This document shows, piece by piece, positions 16,086-18,899 of a DNA stretch of 18,899 bases. This DNA is from Candidatus Curtissbacteria bacterium. GTDB taxonomy: Bacteria > Patescibacteriota > Microgenomatia > Curtissbacterales > GWA2-41-24. Position numbers and translations under genes: made by a program. Within the stretch, counting starts at the first letter, position 1; each line of letters opens with the position of its first letter. A model generated the notes under the pieces. The model was not told the DNA's origin, did no database searches, and was given only the letters and a program-made list of their open reading frames with translations. The stretch lies in assembly GCA_030688205.1 (NCBI GenBank), contig JAUYIQ010000078.1:1-18899 (forward strand). The letters are read 5' to 3'.

Positions 16086-17549
16086 GTGCCTAAAAGATTA
16101 ATCTTAATTATCATTGTCATGGCCGCTGTTGTGCGGTTTTGGAATATTACCGACCTTACAACTTTTGGAGGAGACCAGGGTTACGATTTCATCCAGATTA
16201 GGAAAATGTTCACAGACCAAAAACCCACCTTGCTCGGTCCGAAAATCGGCCCTTATAACAAAATTGGAAATCTATACCTGGGCCCAGCCTACTACTATCT
16301 ACTTGCACCGTCGCTTTATTTTTTTAAATTTGACCCGCTGGGTCCGGCATTACTTACCGCAATGTTTTCAATAGTAACCATTTTATTGATATATCAAACC
16401 TCAAAAGAGTTTTTCTCCCTTCAAATAGCACTGATATCCAGCTCCATTTACTCTTTTAGCGCTTTTCTTATTAATCAATCACGTGCTCCATCAAATCCGC
16501 ACCTGACTCCATTATTCTCCGTAATTTTACTTTATTCATTGTTAAAGATTACAAACAAGAAAGAAAAATCCTACATCTGGCTCGTCCTATCAGGATTATC
16601 TTTGGGAATCATGTTCCAACTACACTATTTAGCGGCTGGCCTATTAATAAGTTCAGTGATATTTTTGTTTTTGTCCAAGAAAATTAAAGAAATACTTATA
16701 ATTATAGTTGCCTTCTTGGCTGCAATTTCACCTCAAATAATTTTCGAACTGAGGCATGAATTTTTCGTAACGAACCTGTTTATTGAACAATTAAGATCCG
16801 GAAATAATGTATCCGGGTCAGGTCGTTTTATACGAAACTTCATTGAATCTGCGAAGCTTCTTTCATCAATAATTTCCGAATCAAAAAATTTGTTAAGTGT
16901 TTTTACCATTCTTATATCTGCTGGTTTTTTAATAAAAGCAAAAAACAAAAAATTAAAACCGGCGCTAATTTTATTAGTTCTCAACCTCTTCTTTGGATTA
17001 GTAATCACATCAATTTATTCAGGTGATCTGGGTCCTCACTATTTTGCAACAATTTATGTGACTGCTTGTATCTTGATATCCATTAGTATCTCATCAGTCT
17101 ACGAGACTTTCAAAAATCTTTATGCAAGAGCAATACTCGTTTGTACATTTTTGATTTTGCTCTCCTCCAACTTGCTAAGCTTGGATCTTAACAGCCAAGA
17201 GGGCTTCACAATGCCTAAAGGCCAAAATCTTACAGGTATAAGAAAAACAGCAAAAATCATAGCAGGCGATGTTATACCAACTACCAGGTTTAATATCGCG
17301 TCGACTCTTGACGGCGACACCAGATCTATGCCCTACCGTTACTTGGTAAATGTTTACGGTAAAACCGCCCAGGACGTTGAAAAGTATCCGGAATCGGAGG
17401 TTATTTATCTAATCTCCAAAGATGAAGAGGATGCAATAAGGCGTTATACTGTTTGGGAGGTTGCCAGCTTTGCCCCTTTTGATATTACAAACAAATGGGA
17501 GGTCCAAAATGGAATACTATTGTATAAGCTGGTCAAAGCAAAAATTTAA
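16086..17549 (+). CDS. GT39/ArnT-like GT-C membrane glycosyltransferase
   Basis: 487 aa starting with GTG. Residues 4-18 form the first membrane segment. The first loop carries FGGDQGYDF (Asp30 and Asp34), the usual place of the acidic catalytic residue, and LGPKIGPYNKIGNLYLGPAYYYLLAP, typical of GT39-like proteins that use polyprenyl-phosphate sugars. About ten more hydrophobic segments reach residue 365. The soluble tail contains MPYRYLVNVYG and VIYLIS, resembling the tail of the truncated gene at the window start. Acceptor unknown. The GTG start is supported by the leaderless promoter 6 nt upstream; no Shine-Dalgarno is present. Confidence 0.8.
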   Translation: MPKRLILIIIVMAAVVRFWNITDLTTFGGDQGYDFIQIRKMFTDQKPTLLGPKIGPYNKIGNLYLGPAYYYLLAPSLYFFKFDPLGPALLTAMFSIVTILLIYQTSKEFFSLQIALISSSIYSFSAFLINQSRAPSNPHLTPLFSVILLYSLLKITNKKEKSYIWLVLSGLSLGIMFQLHYLAAGLLISSVIFLFLSKKIKEILIIIVAFLAAISPQIIFELRHEFFVTNLFIEQLRSGNNVSGSGRFIRNFIESAKLLSSIISESKNLLSVFTILISAGFLIKAKNKKLKPALILLVLNLFFGLVITSIYSGDLGPHYFATIYVTACILISISISSVYETFKNLYARAILVCTFLILLSSNLLSLDLNSQEGFTMPKGQNLTGIRKTAKIIAGDVIPTTRFNIASTLDGDTRSMPYRYLVNVYGKTAQDVEKYPESEVIYLISKDEEDAIRRYTVWEVASFAPFDITNKWEVQNGILLYKLVKAKI

Positions 17550-17566
17550 TTAACTAAATTACTTAA

Positions 17567-18454
17567 ATGAAAATCGCAATTGTAGTTTTAAATTTCAACG
17601 GTCTCGAAGATACGCTTGAGTGTCTTGATTCGTTGCGAAGACTGGAAATAGGCAAAAATACATTAGAAATCATAGTTGTAGACAACGCTTCACAAGACGG
17701 ATCAGCGGAAGCTATGTCTAAATTACGAGATATAAACCTCCTTGCAACCTCAAACAATTTGGGTTTCTGCGGAGGCAATAACCTAGGAATAAAAAGGGCA
17801 ATGGATCGGGGAGCAGACTGGATATTGATTCTTAACAACGATACGACTGTAGATTTCCATCTAATAGAAGCTTTTTTGAAAGACGCCAAAGACGCAGATA
17901 TAATCACACCCAAAATTTATTTCGCAGCCGGGTTCGAATTTCATAAAAGCCGTTACAAAAAATCCGAATTAGGAAAAGTTATTTGGTATGCCGGAGCAAA
18001 TATAGATTGGAAGAACATAATTGGAACACACAATGGCGTAGATGAAGTAGACAGAGGCCAATTTTCAAAAAAGCGTGAGATAGATTTAGCAACGGGTGCT
18101 TGTATGTTTGTCAGCCGTAAAGTCTTTGAAAATATTGGACTTTTTGACGAAAAGTATTTCCTGTATATGGAAGATATGGATTTTTGCGTTAGGGCAAAAG
18201 GGGCCGGGTTCAAAATATTGTTCGAACCAAAAGCCATTTTATGGCACAAGAATGCTGCCTCCACCGGAGGATCGGGATCAGATCTTCAGGATTACTACAT
18301 CACAAGAAACAGACTTCTTTTTGCCGCAAGATATGCAAAAATAAGAACAAAAATTGCAGTTGTGAGACAAATAATAAAAGAATCGGCAAATCCCATAAAA
18401 AGAAAAGCGCTTCTAGACTTTTTTACATTTAAATTTGGCAAAGGATCAATATGA
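17567..18454 (+). CDS. GT2 glycosyltransferase, rhamnosyltransferase-like
   Basis: 295 aa. The GT-A domain is complete: IVVLNFNG (5-12), IIVVDNASQDGS (35-46), SNNLGFCGGNN (62-72), metal motif LNND (89-92), TGACM (176-180), the acidic YMEDMDFC (200-207) with probable catalytic Asp203, and LWHKNA (225-230). This motif set matches the WcaA/RfbF-type GT2 group, many of which add rhamnose or another deoxysugar to a lipid-linked glycan in the cytoplasm; the actual sugar is uncertain. Seventeen bases separate it from the upstream gene. A weak TAAATT lies 6 nt before the ATG, a position like the leaderless promoters elsewhere in the window, but without a good -35. It overlaps the next gene through ATGA. 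Confidence 0.85.
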   Translation: MKIAIVVLNFNGLEDTLECLDSLRRLEIGKNTLEIIVVDNASQDGSAEAMSKLRDINLLATSNNLGFCGGNNLGIKRAMDRGADWILILNNDTTVDFHLIEAFLKDAKDADIITPKIYFAAGFEFHKSRYKKSELGKVIWYAGANIDWKNIIGTHNGVDEVDRGQFSKKREIDLATGACMFVSRKVFENIGLFDEKYFLYMEDMDFCVRAKGAGFKILFEPKAILWHKNAASTGGSGSDLQDYYITRNRLLFAARYAKIRTKIAVVRQIIKESANPIKRKALLDFFTFKFGKGSI

Positions 18455-18899
18455 TTTCTGCATTAGTACTGGCCAAAAACGAATCAGATATTATTGGCAA
18501 CTGTTTAAAACAGCTTGCTTTTGCAGATGAAATCATTGTTCTGGACCAAAACTCGACAGACGACACAATTAAAATTGCAAAAAAATATACAGATAAAGTA
18601 TACGCCGAGTCATTGCCTTTCGATAAAGCGAGAAACGCACTGGCATCTTATGCAAAAGGAGATTGGTTGCTCTATGTTGATGCGGACGAAAGACTCGATA
18701 ATATTTTAGTTGAAGAAATAAAAGAGGCAGTAAAAAAGTCCGAATTCGCGGCTTACTACATCCCGCGAAAAAACATGATTCTGGGAAAATTTCTAAGGCA
18801 CGGTGGCTGGTGGCCGGATTATGTACCAAGGCTATTTAAAAAGGAAAAGCTTACAGGTTGGCAGGGACGTATTCATGAAAGCCCAAAAGTAGATGGAAA
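18451..18899 (+). CDS. GT2 glycosyltransferase, WaaE-like (3' end outside window)
   Basis: The frame is open from ATG 18451 to the window end (149 codons). An ATGA overlap with the previous stop and AAAGGA 5 nt upstream support the start. SALVLAKNES (3-12), LDQNSTDDT (31-39) and VDADE (76-80) are GT2 motifs. IPRKNMILGKFLRHGGWWPDYVPRLF closely follows the corresponding segment of the GT2 at 14451, so the two are paralogs, and a similar sugar transfer to a lipid-linked or core glycan is likely. The C-terminal part is not visible. Confidence 0.85.
   Translation, partial: MISALVLAKNESDIIGNCLKQLAFADEIIVLDQNSTDDTIKIAKKYTDKVYAESLPFDKARNALASYAKGDWLLYVDADERLDNILVEEIKEAVKKSEFAAYYIPRKNMILGKFLRHGGWWPDYVPRLFKKEKLTGWQGRIHESPKVDG

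Noticed and set aside
1..18899. Recoded UGA (code 25 or 4), known in some CPR lineages
   Set aside because: TGA ends several genes at the expected family length (for example 516, 11253, 18454), and no gene needs TGA read through.
1..18899. CRISPR array, insertion sequence or integrase
   Set aside because: No regularly spaced repeats of 23-40 bp, no transposase-like protein and no flanking terminal repeats were seen. The only tandem repeats are the 7-bp arrays.

Overview
The window is a dense surface-glycan / cell-envelope locus from a bacterium. It is moderately AT-rich and uses the standard bacterial code: TGA ends several genes and is never read through. Genes are nearly contiguous, joined by 1-64 nt overlaps or gaps of a few bases. 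The gene mix (several YfhO-like and PTPS-related GT-C membrane proteins, GT2 transferases, a membrane-anchored cyclophilin, a tiny secreted transglycosylase) and the many starts without Shine-Dalgarno sequences suggest a Candidate Phyla Radiation (Patescibacteria, perhaps Microgenomates) genome. That assignment is inference; no taxonomic marker gene is present.

Layout. Positions 1-6773 look like one plus-strand operon: the 3' end of a GT-C membrane glycosyltransferase, a YfhO-family protein, a PTPS-related membrane protein, a sugar-nucleotide epimerase and a UDP-sugar dehydrogenase. Positions 6774-7046 are the only sizeable gene-free stretch. They hold an extended -10 promoter, a long leader RNA with several perfect helices and a hairpin-loop pseudoknot, and an intrinsic terminator. 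This is the layout of a transcription-attenuating riboswitch, placed ahead of a secreted lysozyme-fold transglycosylase (7047-7715).

Positions 7754-14429 form a second operon: a DPM1-like GT2, two tandem paralogous GT-C proteins, a second PTPS-related protein and a Wzx-like flippase. Position 14451 starts a WaaE-like GT2. A cyclophilin (15359-15982) is the only minus-strand gene. It converges on the GT2 with a 2-nt gap and diverges from the next GT-C gene (16086) through overlapping promoters. A rhamnosyltransferase-like GT2 (17567) and the start of another WaaE-like GT2 (18451, cut by the window end) finish the window.

Together the genes make sugar nucleotides (epimerase, dehydrogenase), build lipid-linked sugars on the cytoplasmic face (GT2 enzymes), flip the product (Wzx-like), and add sugars outside the membrane from lipid-phosphate donors (GT-C proteins). 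The transglycosylase would remodel the peptidoglycan the glycan crosses. The most interesting signals are the unrecognised structured leader RNA, a repeated leaderless-promoter layout (-10 box exactly 6 nt before the start codon at three genes), and two 7-bp tandem repeat arrays inside one membrane-protein gene.
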